A DNA stretch of 64,000 nucleotides from contig NZ_JAMXIC010000002.1 in NCBI RefSeq assembly GCF_027587375.1, forward strand, positions 1 through 64,000, given 5' to 3'. Source of the stretch: Arthrobacter sp. B2a2-09 (GTDB lineage Bacteria > Actinomycetota > Actinomycetes > Actinomycetales > Micrococcaceae). The position numbers were made by a program, and so were the translations under genes. Below are positions 51,824 through 60,191 of the stretch, in pieces. The first letter of the stretch is position 1, and every line of letters begins with the position of its first letter. A model generated the notes under the pieces. The model was not told the DNA's origin. It was given only the letters and a program-made list of their open reading frames with translations, and made no database searches.

Positions 51824-52852
51824 ATGACATCGGCCTCTAACGGCAAGGAGCAACCGAATATTAGGTGGGCCGTTATCGGGACTGGAACGATTTCCCGGAG
51901 CGTGGTCCCCGACCTGCAATCGTGCGTTGGCGCCGATGTCGTGGTGGTGCAGAGCCGGGATGCAGAGAAGGCTGCGGCCTTCGCCGCGGAGTTCGACATC
52001 CCGGCCTCGACCGGTGAGATCGAAGCCGTGTTGGCAGACGGATCGGTTGATGCGGTCTATGTTGCCACGCCCATCGCAACACACTTTGCGATAGCGAAGC
52101 GGACGCTGCTGGCGGGCAAGCACGTGCTGGTCGAGAAGCCCATCGCGATGAATGCCGGGCAGGTGACGGAATTGTTCGAGTTGGCCGCCACCGAGGGCCG
52201 TTTCCTAATGGAGGCGATGTGGATGAAGTTCAATCCTGCCTTCACGCGGCTGCGCGAGGAGATCGCCGCCGGGCGCATCGGCGAACCGCGGGCGGTCAGG
52301 GCGGCCTTCGGGATGCCCATGCCTAAGGATGGCAGGAGCAAATGGGATCCGGCCCGCAGCGGCGGCGCACTCCTGGACCAGGGCATCTATCCAGTCACGC
52401 TTGCCCATGCCATCCTCGGGGAACCTTCGTCTCTGAGCGCGAGTGGAACCCTGAGGCCGGATGGACTGGACGTCGACGAGCACTTCACGCTGGAATTCGC
52501 CGGTGGAGGCCGCGCCTATGGCGCAGCATCGATGGCTGAGTTCGTCGAACCAACTGCCTCTGTGAGCGGCACAAGCGGTTGGATGGTGCTGCCCCCGTTC
52601 TTCTGGGCGACGACCTCGCTCGAAATCCATGCGGACACCTCGGAACGCATGCTGAGTGCGCCCGAGCGCATCGTTTATGCCCGGGAAGGCAACGGTTATG
52701 TGCCCATGCTTCGTGCCGTGACGCAGGGAATCCTGGCGGGCAATATGGAACACCCGGTCCACCCGGCATCCGACACGATCGCAGTGTTCCGCACGCTCGA
52801 CGAGATACGGAAACAGCTTGGGCCGGCGGCGCGCGCCAGACGACGCCGGTGA
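51824..52852 (+). CDS. Gfo/Idh/MocA-family oxidoreductase
   Basis: A 342-residue NAD(P)-dependent sugar or polyol dehydrogenase. The Rossmann motif is WAVIGTGTISRSVV (GxGxxx) at about residues 15-28. The catalytic Lys is in VLVEKPIAMN (EKP motif). The C-terminal beta-sheet domain has DQGIYPVTLAHAILGEP, with the conserved D-x-G-x-Y. The ATG at 51824 lies after AAGGGGTGA; a GTG at 51815 is an alternative. It is likely co-transcribed with GH1 copy 2. It may oxidise the released sugar, or oxidise the glycoside itself at C3 as in 3-keto-glycoside routes. Confidence 0.87.
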   Translation: MTSASNGKEQPNIRWAVIGTGTISRSVVPDLQSCVGADVVVVQSRDAEKAAAFAAEFDIPASTGEIEAVLADGSVDAVYVATPIATHFAIAKRTLLAGKHVLVEKPIAMNAGQVTELFELAATEGRFLMEAMWMKFNPAFTRLREEIAAGRIGEPRAVRAAFGMPMPKDGRSKWDPARSGGALLDQGIYPVTLAHAILGEPSSLSASGTLRPDGLDVDEHFTLEFAGGGRAYGAASMAEFVEPTASVSGTSGWMVLPPFFWATTSLEIHADTSERMLSAPERIVYAREGNGYVPMLRAVTQGILAGNMEHPVHPASDTIAVFRTLDEIRKQLGPAARARRRR

Positions 52853-52870
52853 ATCAATAAGGAACATAGG

Positions 52871-53095
52871 GTGACGACAATGCAGCCAGGAAAACACATG
52901 ATTCTCACAATCACGGGGGACGACAAGGAACCGTTGGCGGACAATCTCGACTCGGCAATCCGTGCTGCTGAACAGCTGGCAATGAGAGACGGCCGCATGG
53001 GCGTTTTGGTGACTCGTCACGGGTATGCGTACTTCACGGTTGAGACGACCACAGAGGTGCCTTTCGGTTTCACCCATGAGAAGTGCCGGATCTGA
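52871..53095 (+). CDS. small conserved hypothetical protein, paralogue of the 42-278 gene
   Basis: A 74-residue protein from GTG 52871; an ATG three codons later is also possible. It carries the same motif order as the protein at 42-278: an Ala-rich helix with AIRAAEQLAMRDGRMGVLVT, then RHG, then YFTVET and VPFGFTHEKC. It follows the oxidoreductase gene by 18 bases, so it may be in the GH1 operon. Its role is unknown. The acidic N-terminal strand (MILTITGDDKEP) and the size suggest a small soluble protein. Confidence 0.6.
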   Translation: MTTMQPGKHMILTITGDDKEPLADNLDSAIRAAEQLAMRDGRMGVLVTRHGYAYFTVETTTEVPFGFTHEKCRI

Positions 53096-53179
53096 GATAA
53101 CGTCCGCACTCCCTTACGTCCCACTTCGCGGCCATGGGCGTCTGGACACCACCTTGTCCTGCCACCGAGGGTCCCTCGC

Positions 53180-53480
53180 ATGGCTAACAGCATTGACCGG
53201 CGCCTGCCACGCCTGAAGGACGTAGCGGCGCGGGCCAAGGTTCCTACCGGACGGTCTCGCGTGTCATCAACCATCCCGACGTCAGCCGGGCCACCAGGAA
53301 AACGTGCGGGCCGTTGCGGAACATGGGTGCCGGTGCAATCCTCGCGCCAGGAGCCCTGCCACCCGGCGTTCGCAGGCCATTGGTGAACTGGCGCTTAATT
53401 GCGCCAGTATGGTCCGGCCAACACCCTCTTCGTGGCATCCTCACAATTCGTTCATTCAATCCGCGCATCATCCGATCAGG
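53180..53480 (+). pseudogene. LacI-family regulator remnant (N-terminal part, frameshifted)
   Basis: Across three frames the DNA reads RLPRLKDVAARAKV, then YRTVSRVINHPDVSRAT, then NVRAVAEHGCRCNPRAR and RRSQAIGELALN. This is the HTH and hinge of a LacI protein with the frame changed by small deletions. The sensor domain is gone. It lies between the GH1-operon end and a thiolase gene. Confidence 0.75.
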
Positions 53481-53561
53481 TATCGGAGAGCGTCATGGAC
53501 AACCAACACCGTAGACGGTGCGGGAAATGTCTTTCTGATCCCACCGACACAAAGGAGCAAC

Positions 53562-54755
53562 ATGAATCGAGCGGTTATCGTCGACGTCGTCCGCACTGCG
53601 ACAGGTCGTGGGAAGCAGGGCGGGGCCCTGGCGGGAGTACATCCGGTCGATTTGTCAGCTCATGTGCTTCGCGCGCTGCTGGAGCGTAACGGACTCGAGT
53701 CAGCTCAAATCGACGACGTCCTGTGGGGTACCGTGAGTCAGGCCGGGGACCAAAGCATGAATATCGCCCGAGGTGCCGTGCTGGCTGCCGGGTTTGACGA
53801 GACCGTGCCCGCTACGACGATAGATCGACAGTGTGGTTCGAGCCAGCAGGCCGCCCACTTTGCTGCTCAGGGCGTCATGGCCGGAGCCTACGACATCGTC
53901 ATCGCTGGCGGTGTGGAATCCATGAGCAGGGTTCCCCTGGGCTCGGCCTCGACGGGCGGTCAGCCCTTCTCTCCCGGCTTGCTGGCGCGCTACCCCGAAG
54001 GCCTTGTGGGCCAGGGCATCTCCGCCGAGCTTATCGCCTCGAAATGGGGCTTCGGCCGGGAGCGACTCGATGCCTTCTCGGTTGAATCACACCGCCGGGC
54101 CGCGCAAGCGATGGATGAGGGCCGGTTCGACTCTGCTGTAATTCCGGTGACCGTGAGCGATCAGGAAGGTTTAGCGTACGAACATGTGAGGGATGAGACA
54201 GTTCGCGCCGACACGACGCCGGAGGGACTAGCCGGACTTTGCCCATCGTTCTATGACCGGGAGATAGCCGGCAGATATCCCGACATCCAGTGGTCGGTAA
54301 CCCCCGGGAATTCGTCACCATTGACGGATGGCGCGTCGGCGGTCCTCATCATGAGCGAGCGGCGGGCCGCGGCGCTCGGGCTTACCCCGCGCGGATACTT
54401 CCATAGCTTCGCGGTGGTTGCGGACGACCCGCTGTACATGCTTACGGGCCCAATCCCTGCGACGCGCCGCATCCTGGACCGTTCCGGTCTGGCGTTCGCA
54501 GACCTGGACGCATATGAGGTCAATGAGGCTTTCGCGTCAGTCCCGCTGGCGTGGCTGACCGAATTCGAGGCCGACCCTGATCGGCTCAACCCGTGGGGCG
54601 GAGCGATCGCACTCGGACACGCACTGGGATCATCGGGCACGCGCCTTCTCGGCACGATGCTCACCTACCTTGAGGCGACTGGCGGTCGGTACGGGTTGCA
54701 GACGATGTGCGAAGGCGGCGGCATGGCTAACGCCACTATCATCGAAAGGCTCTAG
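53562..54755 (+). CDS. acetyl-CoA acyltransferase (thiolase), second module
   Basis: A 397-residue thiolase. The nucleophilic Cys is in IDRQCGSSQQAAH (91). Later motifs are YEVNEAFASVPLAW, LGHALGSSGTRLLG (catalytic His) and MCEGGGMANAT (second Cys). The ATG at 53562 follows AAAGGAG; longer open frame upstream only reads through a LacI remnant. It is a different subgroup from the thiolase at 20553 (RQCGSSQ instead of NKVCLSG). It converges on an acyl-CoA ligase gene, and together they may activate and cleave an acid. Confidence 0.9.
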   Translation: MNRAVIVDVVRTATGRGKQGGALAGVHPVDLSAHVLRALLERNGLESAQIDDVLWGTVSQAGDQSMNIARGAVLAAGFDETVPATTIDRQCGSSQQAAHFAAQGVMAGAYDIVIAGGVESMSRVPLGSASTGGQPFSPGLLARYPEGLVGQGISAELIASKWGFGRERLDAFSVESHRRAAQAMDEGRFDSAVIPVTVSDQEGLAYEHVRDETVRADTTPEGLAGLCPSFYDREIAGRYPDIQWSVTPGNSSPLTDGASAVLIMSERRAAALGLTPRGYFHSFAVVADDPLYMLTGPIPATRRILDRSGLAFADLDAYEVNEAFASVPLAWLTEFEADPDRLNPWGGAIALGHALGSSGTRLLGTMLTYLEATGGRYGLQTMCEGGGMANATIIERL

Positions 54756-54906
54756 CAGCTCTGGCAAGGAAAACTTCGCCGAAGAACGACAAGCCAGCGT
54801 CCATCACCGGTAGGCATTGGGGGCGGGGCAGTCCGGCAACCCGCCGTTTGATCGCGATGAGGAGGGGCGTCTTTCTGCTCGACCTGCCCGCCTCCAAGGT
54901 CAGGAG

Positions 54907-54927
54907 GCCGCCGCCGGGATAGGCGGC
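54907..54927. terminator. hairpin terminator after the thiolase gene
   Basis: GCCGCC (54907-54912) and GGCGGC (54922-54927) form a stem followed by GTTTTC. It lies between the convergent thiolase and CoA-ligase genes. The stem is short, so the call is moderate. Confidence 0.45.
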
Positions 54928-54965
54928 GTTTTCGTGCCGGCAGGCGTCACACATATTTCACGGTC

Positions 54966-56540
54966 TCAGGGCTGTATCGCGTTGGCTGAGAAAGTCTCCC
55001 TCAACTCGCGCTTCAGGATCTTGCCGCTCGGATTTTTTGGGAGCACGTCCGCTATGAATACCTGTTTGGGCGTCTTGTATCCAGCGAGGTGTCGCCGCGC
55101 ATGCTCGATGACGGCAGCGGCGGTAAGCCCGACGCCTGGACGCGCGACAACGACTGCGGTCACAGCTTCGATCCACCGAGGATGCGCGACGCCGAAGACG
55201 GCAACTTCGGCAACGCTGTCCAGGAGGTATATCGCTTCCTCCACCTCGCGGCTGGATACGTTTTCCCCGCCGGTTTTGATCATGTCCTTTTTGCGGTCGA
55301 CAACCCGCAGGATGCCGTGTTTGTCGAAGACTCCCAGATCGCCGGTATGAAACCACCCGTTGCGGAACGCATCGTCTGTCTTCCCGTGGTCCTTGTAGTA
55401 GCCGAGCATGGCGTGCGGACTGCGATGCACAATCTCGCCGATTTCGCCCGGTCGAACCGGCCGGTCGCCGTCGTCTACTACTTTTGTCTCGACGTTTATC
55501 GATGGCCGGCCCGCGGCTCCCGCGAATTCCATCTGCTCTTCCGGCTTCAAGATCGTGGCGAGCGGGGACATTTCCGTCTGACCATAGAAGTTCCATAATC
55601 GTACGTTCGGGAGCCGAATCGCGATTTCACGTAAGATCTCCACGGGCATCGCAGATGCGCCGTAGTACCCCTTTCGCAGTGAGCTTAGATCGGCCGAATC
55701 GAAATGCGGACTTCGAAGAAGCGCAATCCACACGGTGGGGGGCGCGAAGAACTTCGTCACTCGATGCTGTTCGATAAGGCGCAAGAGCGTCGAGGGTTCC
55801 GGCCCTTGCGTGATGACGCTGGTGGAACCGACGTAGATGTCCGGCCCCAGAAAGCAGTCCATCTGTGCGCAGTGGTACATCGGCAGAGAGTGAAGGTCGA
55901 TGTCCTCTGAGACCATCTCACCCTCGATCACGCAGGTGGCGTACTGCCAGAGGAGAGATCTGCTCGTGACAAGGACTCCCTTTGGCCGCGACTCGGTGCC
56001 ACTCGTGTACATCAAACGCACTGGGTCGTCGTCGGCAACGTCGACAAGCACCGGCGTTGCGTCACCGTGCGAGGTCCATGCCGCAAACGGTTCCCACCCC
56101 TCAACGGCATTGCCGCCAAACGTAGCCCGCACCAGCGCGGGTTCCGAACAGTGCTCCAGCGCCGACGCAGCTATGACGGTCAGATCGTCTTGGACCACAA
56201 ATGCCACAGCTTCGCTATGCGCGAGGATGAAGGCGATTTCTTCGGCGTTGAGCATGAAGTTGATCGGCACTAGAACCATGCCGAGTCGCGCGGTTGCGAA
56301 AGAAAGGACTGCGAACTCCCAGCAGTTGCGTGCCAGCACGGCGCAACGGTCTCCGTGGCTGAGTCCGCGTTCAGTGAGTGCATTCGAAACCCGGTTGATC
56401 GCGTCGTCGAAGTCTCTAAACGTCAGATGCATCTCGCCGTCGACGAGCGCCAATTTGTCGGGTGTTCTCTCGGCTGTGCGGCGGGGTAGGTCACCAAGGC
56501 TGTGTTGGCGGGCCATTCGTATTGCGGACTCGCTCGCCAT
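54966..56540 (-). CDS. acyl-CoA synthetase (FadD-like, AMP-forming)
   Basis: A 524-residue ligase. The P-loop motif is LMYTSGTESRPKGV, which has ES where TG or TT is usual. Later motifs are LWNFYGQTEMSPLA, WFHTGDLGVFDKHGIL and the hinge VVDRKKDMIKTGGENVSS. The C-terminal catalytic Lys is in LPKNPSGKILKREL. The style is that of medium/long-chain or aryl acid ligases. The ATG at 56540 lies 11 bases after AGGAG; a TTG two codons earlier has better spacing and is an alternative. The substrate may be an acid made from the aglycone. It points towards the thiolase gene. Confidence 0.9.
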   Translation of the reverse strand: MASESAIRMARQHSLGDLPRRTAERTPDKLALVDGEMHLTFRDFDDAINRVSNALTERGLSHGDRCAVLARNCWEFAVLSFATARLGMVLVPINFMLNAEEIAFILAHSEAVAFVVQDDLTVIAASALEHCSEPALVRATFGGNAVEGWEPFAAWTSHGDATPVLVDVADDDPVRLMYTSGTESRPKGVLVTSRSLLWQYATCVIEGEMVSEDIDLHSLPMYHCAQMDCFLGPDIYVGSTSVITQGPEPSTLLRLIEQHRVTKFFAPPTVWIALLRSPHFDSADLSSLRKGYYGASAMPVEILREIAIRLPNVRLWNFYGQTEMSPLATILKPEEQMEFAGAAGRPSINVETKVVDDGDRPVRPGEIGEIVHRSPHAMLGYYKDHGKTDDAFRNGWFHTGDLGVFDKHGILRVVDRKKDMIKTGGENVSSREVEEAIYLLDSVAEVAVFGVAHPRWIEAVTAVVVARPGVGLTAAAVIEHARRHLAGYKTPKQVFIADVLPKNPSGKILKRELRETFSANAIQP

Positions 56541-56970
56541 AATCAATTGAGCTCCTGTCGCATAGGTACGGTCGAATTCGTGGAGGAATGACCGGGATGA
56601 TGAGTTGGGATGGCTGCAGACGATCGCGGATGATTGTCTGTATTGCAATGCGAGGTCTCCTCGCTTCCGAAGAGTGTTCGTCGGTGTTTAGCTTCGATCG
56701 ATATTGGCAGCCCACTCCACCGTGTAGTAGCCACCCCGTTGCACGTAGTCCTGCGGCAGCCATTCGCCGTTCCGGCTCCGACCTCAGGGATGGGAAGGCG
56801 CCTCCTCGAGACGGCCCGAGCTGCCCGCATGGAAGTAGGACGATTGGCCGTCGACGATATCCCGGTCCCACCGCGCCCGCGGTAGATGGATTCGTGACCG
56901 GGGCAGGATGTCAACTCGAGGCGGCCTGTGACCTTTAGCTAATAAAACCACTCCGCCAAACCGTCCGCGC
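56541..56970. other. gap between CoA ligase and MFS genes
   Basis: Beyond the ligase ribosome site at about 56550, these 430 bases show no recognisable gene or strong hairpin. The promoter for the ligase must lie here. Confidence 0.4.
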
Positions 56971-58299
56971 TCAGTGGATGGATCTGACCTTGAAGAAGAC
57001 GATCATTCCGCCGGCGAGTCCGAGCATGCCGCCGATCAGGTAGGCCAGAGTGTAGTTCTTGTAGTTTGAAGTCGCCCCTATCGAGACCAGCCCCGTTGCG
57101 ATGAGCGGGGCGATGGCACTCGGGATTTTCTGGGAGAACCCCAGGATTCCAAAGTAGCGTCCCGCTTCATCCCGGTTCGGGAGGCTTTCGATGCAGATTG
57201 CCTGGTCGACAGCGAAGAAGGCCGCCATCGCGAGGCTCATGAGAATGGAGCCGACGGCGAGGACCGGGAACGATGAAGCGAAGGCCTCGACTCCGGCACC
57301 GCACGCGAACAACGCGGCACCGATCAGGACAAAGAGCCTGCGCCGGCGGAACTTGTCAGAGAGGTAGCCGCTGAGCACGGACCCGCCTGTGGCCACCCCG
57401 ACACCGAGGATGCCGAGGATTGCAGTGACCCCTGCGACCGCTGCAACCGGGATGCCGAGCCGCTGCGAGTAGAAGAACGCCGAGAAAGTCGTGTTGATGA
57501 ACAGGCCCGAGAAGAACAGGAAGCGGCCCATCCAGTTCCACGAGAAGTCGGGGCTCTGGCGCGGGTTGAAGACGTAGGAGCGGAAGATTTGGGGCAAGGT
57601 AAGTCGCTGAAGCTGCGTGACTGGTGCCTTGTAGTCGTCCTTTGTGAAGATCAGGAAGGTTCCAACGAAAAGGAGAGCGATGACTCCGGGGATCATGAAC
57701 AACAGGAGGTTGTCCGAGGTGAACCTTGATGCGAGCAGCACACCGACTACGGGTGCGATCTGTGCGGTCAGGCCGATCAGACCAGAAACACGGCCGCGCT
57801 GGCTTTCCGGAAGAAGGTCGGCCTGGATGAAGGTGGCTGCGCCCAGGACCATGCCCAAGGAGACGGTGGCAATGACCCAGCCGATGCCGACGATGACAAT
57901 CGTGGGCGCCACTGCGATGATCAAAAGACCGACCAGCCCGAGTAAAGTTCCACCGATCATGTACGGCCTTCGCCGCCCCAGCCGGCTCTGTGTGCGGTCA
58001 CTGAGCATGCCGAGAAGGGGGTTCAAGATGACAACCGCAAACGAGCCGATGCTCGTGAGGAAGCCTAGGACCTCCTCGTGCCCCGGCGCCAGTTGCTGGA
58101 CGCGAAGAGTTAGAGAGTATGCGCTCGGAACAAGTCCGGCCATCGCGGCTCCGAAGTACGCCAGCGCGAGCAAAACCAGATAGCCCGCCTTCAACTTTTT
58201 CTGTGGCTCGTTTGGCTCCGCGCGGGCGACGGCCGAATCGGCGACTGCGTCGGCCGACGGCCCCTCCGTCAACTCTTCGATAGGTCTGAAGGTTGGCAT
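56971..58299 (-). CDS. MFS transporter of the sugar/glycoside type, paralogue 3
   Basis: A 442-residue carrier with about 12 helices. The loop motif LSDRTQSRLGRRRPYM and the second-half counterpart LSDKFRRRRLFVL are MFS marks. Several blocks (QLAPGHEEVLGF, FSQKIPSAIAPL, NYTLAYLIGGMLGL) match the carriers at 10356 and 47272, and the first is the closest. AAAGGAG precedes the ATG. It is divergent from the TetR gene at 58601, which probably controls it. Confidence 0.87.
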   Translation of the reverse strand: MPTFRPIEELTEGPSADAVADSAVARAEPNEPQKKLKAGYLVLLALAYFGAAMAGLVPSAYSLTLRVQQLAPGHEEVLGFLTSIGSFAVVILNPLLGMLSDRTQSRLGRRRPYMIGGTLLGLVGLLIIAVAPTIVIVGIGWVIATVSLGMVLGAATFIQADLLPESQRGRVSGLIGLTAQIAPVVGVLLASRFTSDNLLLFMIPGVIALLFVGTFLIFTKDDYKAPVTQLQRLTLPQIFRSYVFNPRQSPDFSWNWMGRFLFFSGLFINTTFSAFFYSQRLGIPVAAVAGVTAILGILGVGVATGGSVLSGYLSDKFRRRRLFVLIGAALFACGAGVEAFASSFPVLAVGSILMSLAMAAFFAVDQAICIESLPNRDEAGRYFGILGFSQKIPSAIAPLIATGLVSIGATSNYKNYTLAYLIGGMLGLAGGMIVFFKVRSIH

Positions 58300-58540
58300 T
58301 GGAAGACTCCTTTGTCCTTAGTAGGTCATGGCAGCCACCTGCAGCGCTTCTTCGGCGGGAGGGGCGACACCTTTGAATTTTGTTCCGACATCAGAATGGC
58401 GGTGCTTATTGCACCCGCGGGCACTTCGTGCGGCAGACGCTGGGCCGAGGGCCCCGCGGTGCTTTTTCTTTGATGCGGATCCTGCAATCAGAGTGAACTA
58501 GAGTTTTTCCTTTGTCAAGGACCGAGAGATTGTGATAGTC

Positions 58541-58587
58541 GTCTCAATGAAACTGAGCTAATCTTGTGGGTCACTCGATATTGAGAC
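58541..58587. promoter_or_regulatory. inverted GTCTCAAT repeats, TetR operator candidate
   Basis: GTCTCAAT at 58541-58548 and ATTGAGAC at 58580-58587 are inverted copies. They lie within 60 bases upstream of the TetR start, in the region shared with the divergent MFS gene. They may be half-sites or two separate binding sites. Confidence 0.4.
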
Positions 58588-58600
58588 TATTCTGGGCCGT

Positions 58601-59260
58601 ATGGAAGATGAAGCTATACGACCCCGCCGGCAATACGCGAAGACTGCTGAGCGGCGGGCTGCCGTTGCGAGAGCGGCCCTGGATATCGTCCTCGAGAAAG
58701 GGCACCGGGCTTTGACAACGGCCGAGGTCGCGGCCAGGGCGAAGACCAGCGAAACCTCGATGCTTTACCACTTCCCGACGCGCGACCACATCCTCGTAGC
58801 GGCCATGGAACTGGCAGACGAGGAAAGCGGAGACAGGCTAAGCGCGGAGGCACTCTCCGACGGCGAGGGGTCAAGGGATATGGGCTGGGTGCCTGCGCGG
58901 CTGGCCCAGACGGCCATGCAGGATCAGGCCACCGTCCGGCTATTCATGGCGCTAGGGGCAGAGGCGGCGAACCCGGAACACCCCGCCCACGAGTACATGA
59001 AGCACCACAACGAGCGGGCGATCAAGGAGTTTGCCGCGATAATGAAGCGCCGGCAGTCCGAAGGGTTCGCCGACCCGGGCATCGAACCGCACTCCGCTGC
59101 GCGCCAGATGATGGCGGCATGGAGCGGCCTGCAAGGGCAGTGGCTGGTGGATCCCTCGTTCGACCTCGGTCAGGAGGTCGCCCAAGTCTTCCGCCGGCTT
59201 ACCGGCCAGCCGACGATGGAAGTTCGGCAGATGATCGACGAGCTTCTCACGCGAATCTGA
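58601..59260 (+). CDS. TetR-family transcriptional regulator
   Basis: A 219-residue regulator. The HTH is at about 18-63 (RAALDIVLEKGHRALTTAE, then ARAKTSETSMLYHFPTRDHI). The ligand domain has AANPEHPAHEYMKHHNER and WSGLQGQWLVDPSFDL, as in the TetR proteins at 5903 and 43522. No ribosome site precedes the ATG, so it may be translated from a leaderless or near-leaderless message. It is divergent from the MFS gene and has inverted repeats just upstream. Confidence 0.85.
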   Translation: MEDEAIRPRRQYAKTAERRAAVARAALDIVLEKGHRALTTAEVAARAKTSETSMLYHFPTRDHILVAAMELADEESGDRLSAEALSDGEGSRDMGWVPARLAQTAMQDQATVRLFMALGAEAANPEHPAHEYMKHHNERAIKEFAAIMKRRQSEGFADPGIEPHSAARQMMAAWSGLQGQWLVDPSFDLGQEVAQVFRRLTGQPTMEVRQMIDELLTRI

Positions 59261-59556
59261 CTCCACCACCCCCTCAGTGGACTTTGATCGAGTTCAATCG
59301 CGCCGCTCGAGCGGAAGTCTGAGCCGCGGGATCTTCCTCTCTCGATGCTCAGATCCGCGCGGGCGTGGGCCGACGGATATTCTCGCGCATCTGAATTCGG
59401 CGATCCGCTTGGTGCGAACACGTTTTGGAGGAGCAGGGCGTGAGCAGCCGGCGCCGGATGAGGATCTGGATCCCGGCCGTCCGAGGATCCTGGCCTGGAG
59501 GTGGCGTTGTCATTGCTTTCTAGCCAACGTCGCAGCGGGTCTGGGCCCGACATCAG

Positions 59557-59592
59557 TTCCGCCAGGCCTTCCGCCAGGCCTTCCGCCAGGCC
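59557..59592. repeat. three tandem copies of a 12-bp unit
   Basis: TTCCGCCAGGCC is repeated three times without gap, followed by a degenerate fourth unit. It lies in the 354-base gap (59261-59614) between the TetR and AsnC genes, a gap without other features. It may come from replication slippage. Confidence 0.6.
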
Positions 59593-59614
59593 TGCCGGCC
59601 AGGCTAGGGCTATT

Positions 59615-60067
59615 TCAGAGTGGTAGTGGCTGGTTTTCTACGACGTTTTTCATGACCAATGTCGAACTCAGACGCTGTACACCGGGGAGAGCGGAGAGCT
59701 GTTCATCGTAGAGTCGCTGGAAGTCTCGTATGTCGCGGGCGACTACTTGGAGCAGATAGTCGGGGTCGCCGAAGAGACGCTGTGCTCTTAGGATGTTGGC
59801 CACATTGGCGACGGCTGTTTCGAAGGCGGCGACGGTGTCGCGGTCTCCGTCGCGCATCGTGACGAAAACCAACGCCTCGAATGTGAGGCCAAGAGCCTCG
59901 GCGTCCAGTTGTGCCCGGTATCCGCTGATGGCGCCGGATTCCTCCAATGCTCGGAGTCGACGGTGGCAAGGGGACAGGCTCAGGCCTACGCGCTCAGCCA
60001 AGTCGGTCAGCGAGAGACGACCGTCCCTCTGCAGCTCGGCAAGAATCTTCCTATCCAGACTGTCCAT
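59615..60067 (-). CDS. Lrp/AsnC-family transcriptional regulator
   Basis: A 150-residue regulator. The N-terminal HTH (residues 4-50) reads LDRKILAELQRDGRLSLTDL and AERVGLSLSPCHRRLRALEE. The C-terminal RAM ligand domain includes FVTMRDGD and RLFGDPDYLLQVVARDI. GGGAG precedes the ATG. It is divergent from a LysE-type exporter gene, the classic arrangement for amino-acid sensing and export control. This pair marks a return to ordinary chromosomal genes. Confidence 0.92.
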   Translation of the reverse strand: MDSLDRKILAELQRDGRLSLTDLAERVGLSLSPCHRRLRALEESGAISGYRAQLDAEALGLTFEALVFVTMRDGDRDTVAAFETAVANVANILRAQRLFGDPDYLLQVVARDIRDFQRLYDEQLSALPGVQRLSSTLVMKNVVENQPLPL

Positions 60068-60121
60068 GGGGAAAATTCTCCCTCAAAACGCTGTCTATCC
60101 CAAAGAACTTGGAAACACATT

Positions 60122-60156
60122 TGGGCCTGAATTTCCTAAGCTTTCCTAAAGGCCCA
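60122..60156. promoter_or_regulatory. inverted repeat in the AsnC-LysE intergenic region
   Basis: TGGGCCT (60122-60128) and AGGCCCA (60150-60156) are inverted copies 21 bases apart, upstream of the LysE gene. The AsnC protein may bind here. Confidence 0.3.
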
Positions 60157-60191
60157 GACGATCTGGGATCCTTCAGTGCTAAGGAGAACAC

